In this document: positions 1 through 8,544 of the stretch, one piece after another | How the letters are laid out: every line of letters begins with the position of its first letter | How positions within the stretch are numbered: position 1 is the first letter of the stretch | DNA from: DATMER01 sp035536935 | Lineage (GTDB): Bacteria > Acidobacteriota > Thermoanaerobaculia > Multivoradales > UBA5704 | DNA length: 26,597 nt | Direction: 5' to 3' | Assembly (NCBI GenBank): GCA_035536935.1 | Contig: DATLNC010000023.1 | Location: 1 to 26,597 of the forward strand | Program-made: the position numbers and the translations under genes | The notes under the pieces: generated by a model | Databases searched by the model: none | Told to the model about the DNA's origin: nothing | The model's input: the letters and a program-made list of their open reading frames with translations, nothing else

Positions 1-2052
1 ACCCTCGAAGACGAGGTCGAAGCGTTCCTGCAAGTTCCCTCCGTCGTGGGACGCGAGGAGCCCGCGGCCGAGTTCCTCCGGGGGCGGCTGGCCGGGCTTC
101 CGGTCACGAGCGACACGCTGGGCAATCTCACGGTCACGGTCGGCTCGGGTTCTCCCCGGAAGCTCATCGCCTGCCCGATGGGCGAGCCGGGTTTCGTGGT
201 CAGCCGTATCCATGACGACGGCTACCTCCGGCTGATGCCTGCCAGCGGCGCCCCCGCGGGCGCGCTCTGGGATCAGACCCACCAGGGACAGACGGTCGTG
301 ATCGGCGGAGCCCGGGGGTGGGTCGTCGGCGCGGTGGTCCTCCCCTCCGTCCACCTGATGCAGGGGAGGTCCGGTCCGCCGGAAAAGCCGGCCGCGGCCG
401 ACGACTTCTGGGTGGACGTGGGCGCCGAAAGCGCGGAAGAGGTCGAGGAGATGGGAATCCGCCTGCTGGATGCCGTCGCCCTTCTCAAACGTCCAACCCG
501 CCTGGGAAACGGGCTCATCGCCGCGCCCTCCGCCCGGTTGAAGGGCGCCTGCATGGCCGTGGCCGAGGCAGCCCGGAGGCTCCACGCCTCTCCGGAGACC
601 GGAACCACCGTCTTCGTATGGACCACCCTCGACCTGCTCAACCGCAAGGGGCTCGAGCACTTCGTCCGGCGCACGGGCCCCTTTGACGAAGCGCTCCTCA
701 TCAGCCCCGGGTTCGGCTGGAAGCAGGACAAAAACCAATTCTCCTTCGAGCCTCTCCCCCGTCCCGGCAGCGGCTTGCTCGGCGCCGGCGACCTGCCGAA
801 AGGCATCCGGACCCAGACGGCCCCCCATCTCGACTTGTCCGGCGGCGCGGTCGGGCCGCCCGACTGGGGCAAGGCCCGGGTCGGCTTCCTGGGGCTTTCC
901 GCTCTCTACCCGCACACGCCGGTGGAAGCGGTCTCCCTGGCCGAGATCAAGGGGCTGGCCGATGCCCTGAGCGGCGGAGCTGCCGCGAGCACCTCTCCTC
1001 CCCTGGCTTCCCCACTACCGTTCGTGGAGATGAAGGGCCACGAGGAAGAGGCCGGTCTGCTCGGGACCCTGATCGCCCGTTATGGCGTCAGCGGCGCCGA
1101 AGGCCCGGTGCGGGAGGAGATCATCAAGCACCTTCCGGCCTGGGCAACCCCAGAGACCGACGCCAAGGGCAACCTCACCGTGACCGTGGGCCAGGGGGAC
1201 GAGCACGTCCTCCTGGTCGCCCACATGGACGAGGTCGGCTTCCGTGTGAAGGAGATCCTGCCGGACGGACGGCTGAGTCTGGAGAACCGGGGCGGGCTCC
1301 TCGTCCCGGTCTGGGAGGCCCATGCGGCCCTCGTCCACGGCGAGAAAGGACCCGTTCCCGGGGTGTTCGAGCCGCGCGAAGGTTGGGCCAAGGCAGACAA
1401 GTACGAAGGGGACGGCCCCCTGACTGTCTATGTCGGAGTCTCCTCCTCCAAAGAGGCCGAAGGCCTGGGCATCTGGGCGGGGCACACCACAGTGACCATG
1501 CCCAAGAAGATGTTCCGGATGGGACGCCACCGGGCCGTCGCCCGCGGCTTCGACGATCGGAACGGCTGCACGGCCCTGCTCCTCGCCCTGCGCCGGATCG
1601 ACCCCGCGAAGCTCACCCGGCGGGTCACTTTCGCCTGGGTGATCGAGGAAGAGGTCGGGCTCGTGGGCTCCGCGGACCTGGCGGCACGGTTCCCCAATCT
1701 CACCCGCGTCCATCCGGTGGACACCTTCGTCTCGTCAGACTCGCCCATCGAGACCGGGCGGCTCGGCTACGCTCCGCTCGGCAAGGGCGCGGTGCTCCGA
1801 ACCATGGACAACCTCAACCAGACTCCCCGGGAGCTGATCGACCGCTTCCTCGACCTCGCCCGCCGCAATGGCATCCCCGTCCAGTACGGGATGACCGGCG
1901 GCTCCTCGGACGGTCTGGCATTTACCGCGAACGGGCCGGAAATGATCCCCTTCTCCTGGCCGGGCCGCTACTCCCACTCCCCCGTCGAGGTCTCGGACTT
2001 CCGGGACATCGAGTCTCTCGTCCGGCTCGTCATCGCGGCGGTCACGAACTAG
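1..2052 (+). CDS. Tandem-duplicated M42-type aminopeptidase, 5'-partial
   Basis: Zinc/cobalt-dependent cytosolic aminopeptidase of the M42 (glutamyl aminopeptidase/PepA-like) family, expected to trim N-terminal residues from short peptides. The reading frame is open to base 1, and residues before the GTG at 46 already read like an M42 N-terminus (LEDEVEAFLQVPSV), so the gene starts outside the window. Numbering from the GTG at 46, residues 330-668 hold a complete domain: AHMDE (H393, D395), GFDDRNG (D503/D504), VIEEEVG (E534-E536), SSDSP (D565) and YSHSP (H644). Residues 1-310 are a second copy of the same fold (GNLTVTVG, then PMGEPGF where AHMDEVGF is expected, WVDVGAESAEE, and LYPHTPVE) in which nearly all metal ligands are replaced. 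Normal M42 proteins are about 340-370 residues, so this is a duplication with one inactive half. It ends 2 bases before pncB, suggesting a shared transcript. Confidence 0.88.
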   Translation, partial: TLEDEVEAFLQVPSVVGREEPAAEFLRGRLAGLPVTSDTLGNLTVTVGSGSPRKLIACPMGEPGFVVSRIHDDGYLRLMPASGAPAGALWDQTHQGQTVVIGGARGWVVGAVVLPSVHLMQGRSGPPEKPAAADDFWVDVGAESAEEVEEMGIRLLDAVALLKRPTRLGNGLIAAPSARLKGACMAVAEAARRLHASPETGTTVFVWTTLDLLNRKGLEHFVRRTGPFDEALLISPGFGWKQDKNQFSFEPLPRPGSGLLGAGDLPKGIRTQTAPHLDLSGGAVGPPDWGKARVGFLGLSALYPHTPVEAVSLAEIKGLADALSGGAAASTSPPLASPLPFVEMKGHEEEAGLLGTLIARYGVSGAEGPVREEIIKHLPAWATPETDAKGNLTVTVGQGDEHVLLVAHMDEVGFRVKEILPDGRLSLENRGGLLVPVWEAHAALVHGEKGPVPGVFEPREGWAKADKYEGDGPLTVYVGVSSSKEAEGLGIWAGHTTVTMPKKMFRMGRHRAVARGFDDRNGCTALLLALRRIDPAKLTRRVTFAWVIEEEVGLVGSADLAARFPNLTRVHPVDTFVSSDSPIETGRLGYAPLGKGAVLRTMDNLNQTPRELIDRFLDLARRNGIPVQYGMTGGSSDGLAFTANGPEMIPFSWPGRYSHSPVEVSDFRDIESLVRLVIAAVTN

Positions 2053-2054
2053 CC

Positions 2055-3545
2055 ATGCCGGTGCTGACTCAGCTCTACCGGCCCTCGCTGGCGCTCCTCA
2101 CCGATCTCTACGAGCTGACCATGGCCTATGGCTACTGGCGCTCGGGGACACACACCAAGGAGGCCGTCTTCCATCACCACTTCCGCAGGCCGCCCTTCGG
2201 CAGCGGCTTCACCGTGGCCTGCGGGCTCGCGCCGGTGATCGAGTTCATCGAGCACCTCCACTTCGACGACGACGATCTCTCCTACCTGGCCGGGCTTCAG
2301 GGCAACGACGGCAAGCCGCTCTTCGACGGCGAGTTCCTGGACATGCTGCGCACCCTGCGCTTCGAATGCGACGTGGATGCCGTGCCCGAAGGCACCATCG
2401 TCTTTCCCCAGGAGCCGCTGATCCGGGTGCGCGGGCCGATCCTCCAGGCCCAGCTCCTGGAGACGCCGCTGCTCACGATCCTCAACTTCCAGACCCTGAT
2501 CGCCACCAAGGCGGCCCGGGTCTGCCTCGCGGCCCAGGGGGACACGGTCCTCGAGTTCGGATTGCGCCGCGCCCAGGGGATCGACGGCGGTCTCTCGGCC
2601 AGCCGCGCCGCCTATGCCGGCGGCTGCCACGGCACCTCGAACGTCCTCGCCGGCAAGCTGTTCGGCATCCCGGTTGGAGGCACCCACGCCCACTCCTGGG
2701 TGCTCTCGTTCGACACCGAGCTCGAGTCGTTCGAGGCCTACGCCCGCGCCATGCCCAACAACTGCGTCTTCCTGGTGGACACCTACAACACGGTCGAGGG
2801 GGTCAGCCACGCGGTGCAGGTCGGGCGATGGCTGCGCGAGCAGGGGCGCGAGATGCTCGGCGTGCGCCTGGACTCGGGCGACCTCGCCTATCTGAGCAAG
2901 GAGGCGCGCAGGATCCTGGACGAAGGCGGCTTCCCCGAAGCCAAGGTCTACGCCAGCAGCGAGCTCGACGAGCATCTCGTCGAGAGCCTCAAGATCCAAG
3001 GCGCGAAGATCGCTGTCTGGGGCGTGGGCACGAACCTCGTCACCGCCAAGGACGACCCGGCGCTCGGCGGCGTCTACAAGCTGACCGCGGTGCGGGATTC
3101 AGGCCAGGCCTGGAAGTACAAGGTCAAGCTGTCGGAGCAGGCGGTCAAGATCACGACTCCGGGCATCCAGCAGGTGCGGCGCTTCTCCGCGCGCTTGTCA
3201 GGCGATACTGAGTTCGTGGCCGACATGATCTTCGACGAGGAGCTTGGCGCGCCCGCGGCACCCACGATCGTGGACCCGGGAGACCTGACCCGGCGCAAGG
3301 AGATCCCCGAGGGCACGGAGCACGCCGACCTCCTCGTGCCCATCTTCCGCCAGGGCCGCCGGGTCTACGAACCGCCGCAGCTCAGGGAAGTGCGCCAGCG
3401 CACGGCCGAGCAGCTCGCGGGGTTCCACGGCGGCGTCAAGCGTTTCGCGAACCCGCATCAATACCCCGTGGGCCTTGAGCGCGGGCTGTTCGACCTCAAG
3501 ACCCACCTGATCCTGCAAGCGCGCGGACTGGAAAAAGAAACATGA
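2055..3545 (+). CDS. pncB: Nicotinate phosphoribosyltransferase
   Basis: Converts nicotinate and PRPP, with ATP hydrolysis, to nicotinate mononucleotide, the entry step of the Preiss-Handler NAD salvage pathway in the cytosol. The product is 496 residues, a usual length for the family. Diagnostic stretches are the N-terminal LLTDLYELTMAYGYW, the central EFGLRRAQG, the GTHAHSW segment carrying the His that is phosphorylated in the family, VRLDSGDL and WGVGTNLVTA. The frame stays open far upstream inside the M42 gene, but homology begins at the ATG at 2055, 2 bases after that gene's stop. No Shine-Dalgarno is visible, so translational coupling is likely. The stop overlaps the next start as ATGA, placing nicotinamidase-like activity directly downstream in the same operon. 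Family identity is secure. Confidence 0.96.
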   Translation: MPVLTQLYRPSLALLTDLYELTMAYGYWRSGTHTKEAVFHHHFRRPPFGSGFTVACGLAPVIEFIEHLHFDDDDLSYLAGLQGNDGKPLFDGEFLDMLRTLRFECDVDAVPEGTIVFPQEPLIRVRGPILQAQLLETPLLTILNFQTLIATKAARVCLAAQGDTVLEFGLRRAQGIDGGLSASRAAYAGGCHGTSNVLAGKLFGIPVGGTHAHSWVLSFDTELESFEAYARAMPNNCVFLVDTYNTVEGVSHAVQVGRWLREQGREMLGVRLDSGDLAYLSKEARRILDEGGFPEAKVYASSELDEHLVESLKIQGAKIAVWGVGTNLVTAKDDPALGGVYKLTAVRDSGQAWKYKVKLSEQAVKITTPGIQQVRRFSARLSGDTEFVADMIFDEELGAPAAPTIVDPGDLTRRKEIPEGTEHADLLVPIFRQGRRVYEPPQLREVRQRTAEQLAGFHGGVKRFANPHQYPVGLERGLFDLKTHLILQARGLEKET

Positions 3546-4594
3546 GAGAGCTCCCCGTGCCCGCCCATTACGATTCCGCTCACGCCCGCGAGTGGGCCTA
3601 CGCGCCGGACCAGGAGGCACTCTTCGCCGCGGCCAACGCCTGGCGCCGCGAGCATGGGATCCAGCCATCCGCTACGGACCGCAAGCGTGTCCACATGCTC
3701 CTGATCGACGTGCAGAAGGACTTCTGCTTCCCCCAGGGGACCCTCTACGTGGGCGGCCGCAGCGGCAGCGGCGCCATGGAGGACAGCGACCGCCTCGCCC
3801 GCTTCCTCTACCGCAATCTGGAGACGATCACCGACATCACCTGCACGCTGGACACCCACTACCCCTTCCAGATCTTCTCCCCTTCGTTCTGGCTCGGCGA
3901 GGACGGCCGGCCCCCGGCGCCGCACCAGGAGATCACCGCGGAAATGATCCGCGCCGGCCGCGTGCGGCCCAACCCGGACATTGCCTCGTGGGTTGGCAAT
4001 GGGGTGGACTGGTTGAGACGGCAGGTGGACTTCTACTGCGAAGAGCTGGAGCGGGCAGGCAAGTACAAGCTCTACCTGTGGCCCACGCACTGCCTGCTGG
4101 GGAGCGACGGGCACCCGCTCGTCGGCGTGATCCACGAGGCCCGGCTGTTCCACGCGTGGGCGCGGGGCTCGCAGAGCGCGATCCAGAGCAAGGGGGACAA
4201 CCCGCTCACCGAGAACTACTCGATCCTGGCGCCGGAAGTTCTGATGCTCCACGACGGCGGGCGGCTCGCGGAGCGCAACAGCCGCTTTATCGAAACCCTG
4301 CTCAACGCCGACGCGGTCCTCATCGCAGGACAGGCCGCGAGCCACTGCGTGAAGAGCTCCATCGACGACCTGCTCGGCGACATCCTGACCCGGGAGGAGG
4401 AGCTGGCGCGGAAGATCTACATCCTCGGCGACTGCATGTCCTCGGTGGCCGTGCCCGACCCGGAGAAGCCCGGGGCGTTCCTCTTCGACTTCACCCCCCA
4501 GGCCGAAGAGGCCCTGGCCCGCTGGGGCGGCGCGGGGATGAACGTGGTGCGCTCGACCGATCCGATGGAGCGGTGGCCGGGGATGGATCTCTAA
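3542..4594 (+). CDS. Nicotinamidase-like cysteine hydrolase, oversized
   Basis: Isochorismatase-fold cysteine hydrolase, probably a nicotinamidase making nicotinate from nicotinamide for the overlapping pncB product. Visible active-site elements are LIDVQKDF (catalytic Asp56), DTHYPF (metal ligands Asp104 and His106), WPTHCLLGSDG (His183, equivalent to WPPHC in PncA), QSKGDNP (Lys217) and ASHCV (nucleophile Cys269). This gives the complete Asp-Lys-Cys triad with an Asp-His-His metal site. At 350 residues it is far longer than typical PncA (about 180-215). The extra length is a 45-residue N-terminal leader, an insertion around residues 107-175 and a longer tail. The start is the ATG that overlaps the pncB stop. 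The stop overlaps the stop of the convergent lipoprotein gene by 4 bases. Another amide substrate is possible, but the pncB neighbour favours nicotinamide. Confidence 0.85.
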   Translation: MRELPVPAHYDSAHAREWAYAPDQEALFAAANAWRREHGIQPSATDRKRVHMLLIDVQKDFCFPQGTLYVGGRSGSGAMEDSDRLARFLYRNLETITDITCTLDTHYPFQIFSPSFWLGEDGRPPAPHQEITAEMIRAGRVRPNPDIASWVGNGVDWLRRQVDFYCEELERAGKYKLYLWPTHCLLGSDGHPLVGVIHEARLFHAWARGSQSAIQSKGDNPLTENYSILAPEVLMLHDGGRLAERNSRFIETLLNADAVLIAGQAASHCVKSSIDDLLGDILTREEELARKIYILGDCMSSVAVPDPEKPGAFLFDFTPQAEEALARWGGAGMNVVRSTDPMERWPGMDL

Positions 4595-5631
4595 GGCAGG
4601 TTGGGAGCCCCCGCCATCTCTCCCAGGATCAGCTCCTCGCCCGTGATCGCGGCATAGCGCTCCGCGGTGGTGGCCGCCGAGAGGATGAACTTCCCTTCGC
4701 ACTGATCCAGCGCGTCCCGCGGGCTCCCCTTGCCCGGGAGAATCAGCACCGTTGCCGTTCCCAAGGTACCGCCGGACGCATGGCTGCCTAGGAACGCGGG
4801 CCGCCCCTTCCAATAGAAGAGGCTGTGCGCCTGGCCGGCCACGTACCACTGCTCGGTCTCGCTCCCGAGGTCCGCCCCCTTGGCGGTCGAGGGATGAATC
4901 GACACGCCCTGGAAGAAGCCCGGATCGGTCTCGGACCAGCTCCCCTGCTCGTCCACTTGATAGACCTTACGGCGGCTATAGTCCCAGGCCACGAGGCCCC
5001 CATGAGCATCGCGCTCCAGACGCACCTTGGAGCAGCGCAGCTCCGCCGGGGATACCGGCTCGTCCGGGATCTCGATCTCGCCGACGGGAAACGCGGAGCT
5101 CAGGACATTGCCCGACCGGTCGATCCGCCAGACTCCGTCCTTGCCGCAGACTGGGGAGGCGTAGATCGCATCACGGTCGACCCGGATGTTGTCGAAGCCG
5201 GTCTCTCCCTTCGTCGTACCCTCCGCTTTGACGGCTAGCTTCTGGCTTTCCCATCCCGGCGTGATGCGGCGCAGCATGGACTTATCCGTGGCGATCCAGA
5301 CCGAGCCGTCGACCGGATCGAGATCCATGTCGACCCAAAGGTCGTTGCCCCGGCCGATTGTCATCTCGGGCTCGACAGCAGTCCCTTCGAGAGGAACCCG
5401 CAACAGCCGAGAGGTGAACAGGACGTAGGCGTACTTGGAGTCGAGCGCCACGGAGACGGGCAGCTCGTCGGAAGGGATCCCCATTGCGTCGAAGCGAACC
5501 TGGCGGGCCGAGGGCGTGCAGAACAGCGACACCCGCGGAACGCGGTTTACTGCGGGCTTGGTGATTGGCTTCGGTGCGGGAGCTGCGCAGGCGGCGAGAA
5601 GCAGGAGAGGCAGCAGAAAGAGCTTTCGCAT
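4591..5631 (-). CDS. Predicted lipoprotein with repetitive beta-propeller-like domain
   Basis: No family recognised. The 346-residue product begins with a classic lipoprotein signal: MRK, a Leu-rich core, then the lipobox Leu12-Ala-Ala-Cys15 followed by a Pro/Ala linker. It should be exported and lipid-anchored. The mature part contains repeated short strands ending in phrases such as VALDSKYAYVLF, LDPVDGSVWIATD, VDRDAIYASPV and SGNVLSSAF, which resemble propeller blades. Cys residues at several places could pair. The start is the ATG at 5631, preceded by AAGGAA at close spacing. It lies 38 bases downstream of the FHA/AAA+ regulator on the same strand, so co-transcription is likely. Its 3' end overlaps the convergent pncA-like stop. 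Function unknown. Confidence 0.75.
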   Translation of the reverse strand: MRKLFLLPLLLLAACAAPAPKPITKPAVNRVPRVSLFCTPSARQVRFDAMGIPSDELPVSVALDSKYAYVLFTSRLLRVPLEGTAVEPEMTIGRGNDLWVDMDLDPVDGSVWIATDKSMLRRITPGWESQKLAVKAEGTTKGETGFDNIRVDRDAIYASPVCGKDGVWRIDRSGNVLSSAFPVGEIEIPDEPVSPAELRCSKVRLERDAHGGLVAWDYSRRKVYQVDEQGSWSETDPGFFQGVSIHPSTAKGADLGSETEQWYVAGQAHSLFYWKGRPAFLGSHASGGTLGTATVLILPGKGSPRDALDQCEGKFILSAATTAERYAAITGEELILGEMAGAPNLP

Positions 5632-5669
5632 GGTTCCTTAGAACGGGACGAGGCTGCTCCGGTTCCCGA

Positions 5670-7466
5670 TTACCCCTTCAATCCATACCGCTCCATCTTG
5701 ATCGCCAGCCCGTTGCGAGAAAGCCCCAGCATGCGCGCGGCCTGGGACTTGTTGCCGTGCGTGCGGCGCAGGGCCTCGCGGATGGCCGACTGCTCGCAGC
5801 CGCCCACCAGGCGCTCCAGATCGAGGTCCGAGGAGGTGTCCACGCGGGCGGTCGTGATCGTGCCGCTGCGCACCCGGTCCGGCAGGAGGTTGACATCCAC
5901 CGGCTTGCCCGCGGGGCTCATGTAGACGAGCTGCCGCGCGATGTTCTCCAACTCCGCCAGGTTGCCCGGGTAGTCGTAGTTCAGCAGCGCGGACATGGCC
6001 TTGACCGTGATCCCCTGCATCCGCTTACCCGTCTCGTGGCAGAACCGGTTGACGTACGACTGAATGAGCAGCGGCAGGTCCTCGCGCCGGTCGCGCAGCG
6101 GCGGCACTTCGACCGTGAACTGCGACAGCATGTAGGCCAGGTCCACACGGAACAGGTCGCGCGCCGCCACCGACTCCAGCGGCACGCGGCTTCCGGCCAC
6201 CACGCGCACGTCCACCGGGTGCGCTTCGGTGCTGCCCGACGGCTCTACCTGGCCGGTGCGCAGGAACCGGACCAGCCGCCCCTGCACCTCCATGGGGAGG
6301 TGCTCCACATCGTCCAGGAACACCGTGCCGCCGCTGGCCAGGAGCAGCTTGCCCTCGCGCTTCACCGGCCCGGTCTTGCCCGGCACCTCGGCGCCGAACA
6401 TGTCGGCCTCGATCTGCTGCGGACGCACGCCGCTGCACGAGGCCGTGATGAACGGCCCGTGGCGCCGAGGTCCGGAAAGGTGCAGCGAGCGCGCGAGCAG
6501 CTCCTTGCCCACGCCCGGCTCGCCGAGCAGCAGCACGTGCACCGCCGGATCGACCGCGGCCCGGAGCTGCTCGATCACCTGCTTCATGGCCTGCGACTCT
6601 CCCACCACCAGCGCCGGATCGAGCGTGAGGTCCTGCTGGCCCGGCCGGCCCGGGAGGATGGGCTCATACCACCCCACGTGATGAACGAGGCCGAGCACCA
6701 GCAGGTGCCCCAGCGTGCGGAAGGAGGTCACGGGCGACCAGTCGTCCGGGGTGAAGTTGGGGAACGCCGACATCAGGGAGTAGGTGCGGTCGAGCGCCAC
6801 GAACGAGTGGTAGCAGACCCAGGCAGGCCCCCCGGCGAGCTCGCCCTGGAAGGAACCGCCGTGCTGGAGGCTGTTGCCGGCGTTGCGGTGCGTCAGGAGC
6901 TGGTCCATCAACCCCTCGCCGCTCGCAAGCCAGCTCGAATCGCTGCTCACGACCAGCTTCAGGCCGGCGCGCTCAACCTCCCCTTGAAGGAGGAAGAGGA
7001 CGCCGCCGCCGAAATCGACCAGCACGTCGCTGACCAGGGCCTCGGATGTTGTGCGGCTCTCGGCGTCGGCCAGCACCCACTCGCTGATGCGGGCCAGGTG
7101 CTCCACCATGCGCCCGGGGGTAATCCGCGGGCCCGGCGGGACCGGCTCGGGCTCGGGCGCAGCCGGCTTCTCCGGCGCGGGCACGACATCCTCGACCAGG
7201 AGCGTCACGCCGCCGACGCGGATCTCGTCCATGACTTCGAGCAACGCTTCGCGGACCTTTCGCCCGCTGACCAGCGTGCCCTTGCGGCTGCCGAGGTCCT
7301 CGATGCGGAGCTCGGTTCCATCGAAGCGCAGCACGGCGTGCTTCTGGGCCACGCCGGTATAGGGAAGATAAATGTCACACTCGGGACGACTGCCGATGAT
7401 CAGCTCATTCCGAGAGACGGGAAAGCGCCGGACGCCGTCCGGCGCGTAAGCAACGAGTCGAAGCAT
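5670..7466 (-). CDS. FHA-GAF-AAA+-HTH transcriptional regulator with atypical GAFTGA loop
   Basis: A 598-residue enhancer-binding-type regulator. Residues 1-95 are an FHA phosphothreonine-binding domain (GSRPECDI, QKHAVL, DLGSRKGT). Residues 115-265 look like a divergent GAF-type sensor. Residues 285-510 are the AAA+ domain with Walker A GEPGVGKE (315-322), Walker B VFLDDVE (382-388) and PPLRDRREDLP (455-465). Residues 555-598 are a Fis-type helix-turn-helix (HGNKSQAARMLGLSRNGL). The loop that should read GAFTGA reads PGKTGP (362-367), and Walker B has Asp-Asp in place of Asp-Glu. Canonical sigma-54 activation is therefore doubtful. The frame is open to 7565, but the FHA domain starts at the ATG at 7466 and the longer form would overlap hemE. 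A TACTAT hexamer lies 9 bases upstream. The lipoprotein gene follows on the same strand. Confidence 0.9.
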   Translation of the reverse strand: MLRLVAYAPDGVRRFPVSRNELIIGSRPECDIYLPYTGVAQKHAVLRFDGTELRIEDLGSRKGTLVSGRKVREALLEVMDEIRVGGVTLLVEDVVPAPEKPAAPEPEPVPPGPRITPGRMVEHLARISEWVLADAESRTTSEALVSDVLVDFGGGVLFLLQGEVERAGLKLVVSSDSSWLASGEGLMDQLLTHRNAGNSLQHGGSFQGELAGGPAWVCYHSFVALDRTYSLMSAFPNFTPDDWSPVTSFRTLGHLLVLGLVHHVGWYEPILPGRPGQQDLTLDPALVVGESQAMKQVIEQLRAAVDPAVHVLLLGEPGVGKELLARSLHLSGPRRHGPFITASCSGVRPQQIEADMFGAEVPGKTGPVKREGKLLLASGGTVFLDDVEHLPMEVQGRLVRFLRTGQVEPSGSTEAHPVDVRVVAGSRVPLESVAARDLFRVDLAYMLSQFTVEVPPLRDRREDLPLLIQSYVNRFCHETGKRMQGITVKAMSALLNYDYPGNLAELENIARQLVYMSPAGKPVDVNLLPDRVRSGTITTARVDTSSDLDLERLVGGCEQSAIREALRRTHGNKSQAARMLGLSRNGLAIKMERYGLKG

Positions 7467-7475
7467 AGGAGCCGC

Positions 7476-7481
7476 ATAGTA
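7476..7481 (-). promoter_or_regulatory. Putative -10 element (leaderless) of the FHA/AAA+ regulator gene
   Basis: TACTAT on the minus strand ends 9 bases upstream of the ATG at 7466. There is no Shine-Dalgarno in between and no good -35. The spacing would place the transcription start at or next to the start codon. Same arrangement as five other unit-heading genes here. Confidence 0.4.
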
Positions 7482-7486
7482 CCTGA

Positions 7487-7492
7487 TATCCT
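7487..7492 (+). promoter_or_regulatory. Putative -10 element (leaderless) of hemE
   Basis: TATCCT ends 8 bases upstream of the hemE ATG, and the 34-base divergent spacer has no Shine-Dalgarno for hemE. Together with the opposing TACTAT, this spacer would hold two back-to-back promoters. Confidence 0.4.
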
Positions 7493-7500
7493 CCGCCGCC

Positions 7501-8544
7501 ATGAACGACCTGTTCCTCCGAGCGTGCCGCGGCGAAGCCGTCGAGCGCCTTCCCGTCTGGCTCATGCGCCAGGCCGGGCGCTATCTCCCCGAATACCGCG
7601 CGATCCGCGAGAAGACCGACTTCCTCACCCTGTGCAAGACGCCCGAGCTGGCCGCGGAGGTGACCCTGCAACCCGTCCGCATCCTCGGCGTGGACGCCGC
7701 CATCCTCTTCGCCGACATCCTCCTCCCGCTGGAGGCCATGGGCGCCGAGCTGCAGTTCGTGAAGGGGGACGGCCCGAGCTTCCCGAACCCGGTACGGACC
7801 CGCGAGGACATCGCCCGCCTGCGTGCGCCGGACGTGGACTCGACTCTCGGCTACGTCTTCGACGCCATGCGCCTGGTGCGCCGCGAGCTCGAAGGGAAGA
7901 TCCCCGTCATCGGCTTCGGAGGCACGCCCTGGACCCTCGCCGCCTACCTCATCGAGGGCGGAGGCTCCAAGCACTTCGACAAGCTCCTGGCCTGGAGCTA
8001 CTCCGATCCCGAGGGGCTCGCTGTACTCCTGGACCGGATCGCCGACACCTCCATCGCCTACCTCCGCGGCCAGATGGACGCGGGCGCCCAGGCGCTCCAG
8101 CTCTTCGACACCTGGGGCGGCCTGCTCGACCTGGAGCGCTGGCGCGCGCTCGCCCTCCCCCCGCTCCAGAAGATCGTCGCGGGGATCGGTATCGGCGGGC
8201 AGCGGGTGCCGCTGATCTATTACGTCAACGGCGGCGGCCATCTCCTGGAAGGGATGCGCGAGCTGCCGGTGGACGTGCTCTCGGTCGATTGGCGCCAGCC
8301 GCTCAGCCGGGTGCGCCAGGTGGTGGGGAACCGCACGCTGCAGGGGAACTTCGATCCCGCGGCCCTGCTCGGCCCCATCCCCGAGATCGAGCGCCAGGTC
8401 GCGAAAGTGATCGAGGAAGGGCGGGGCGGTGGGCACATCGTGAACCTGGGACATGGGATTCTTCCCATGACTCCGGTCGAGAATGCGAAGGCGTTCGTCA
8501 GCGCGGTTCAGCGGATGTCCGCAACGCCTCCGCGGCCCGTGTGA
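7501..8544 (+). CDS. hemE: Uroporphyrinogen decarboxylase
   Basis: Decarboxylates the four acetate side chains of uroporphyrinogen III to give coproporphyrinogen III in haem synthesis (cytosol). The 347-residue product has the family's usual length. It carries the first signature PVWLMRQAGRYLPEY (residues 19-32), the catalytic Asp72 in ILFADILLPLEAMG, the second signature region GFGGTPWTLAAYLIEG, and the C-terminal NLGHGILPMTPVENAK. It is transcribed alone, divergent from the FHA/AAA+ regulator. Its 3' end overlaps by 47 bases the 3' end of a convergent seven-haem cytochrome gene, a haem consumer, although the two are on opposite strands and so not one operon. The start is the first ATG. Homology begins immediately (MNDLFLRACRGE). 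Confidence 0.97.
   Translation: MNDLFLRACRGEAVERLPVWLMRQAGRYLPEYRAIREKTDFLTLCKTPELAAEVTLQPVRILGVDAAILFADILLPLEAMGAELQFVKGDGPSFPNPVRTREDIARLRAPDVDSTLGYVFDAMRLVRRELEGKIPVIGFGGTPWTLAAYLIEGGGSKHFDKLLAWSYSDPEGLAVLLDRIADTSIAYLRGQMDAGAQALQLFDTWGGLLDLERWRALALPPLQKIVAGIGIGGQRVPLIYYVNGGGHLLEGMRELPVDVLSVDWRQPLSRVRQVVGNRTLQGNFDPAALLGPIPEIERQVAKVIEEGRGGGHIVNLGHGILPMTPVENAKAFVSAVQRMSATPPRPV

Noticed and set aside
46..2052. M42 gene starting at the GTG at 46
   Set aside because: The frame is open to base 1 and the upstream residues fit the family N-terminus, so the gene is cut by the window.
1383..2054. Extended N-terminus of pncB inside the M42 gene
   Set aside because: Arg/Pro-rich sequence in a shadow frame; homology begins at the ATG at 2055.
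7467..7565. Longer N-terminus of the FHA/AAA+ regulator
   Set aside because: It would overlap hemE and adds basic sequence ahead of an FHA domain that begins at the ATG at 7466.
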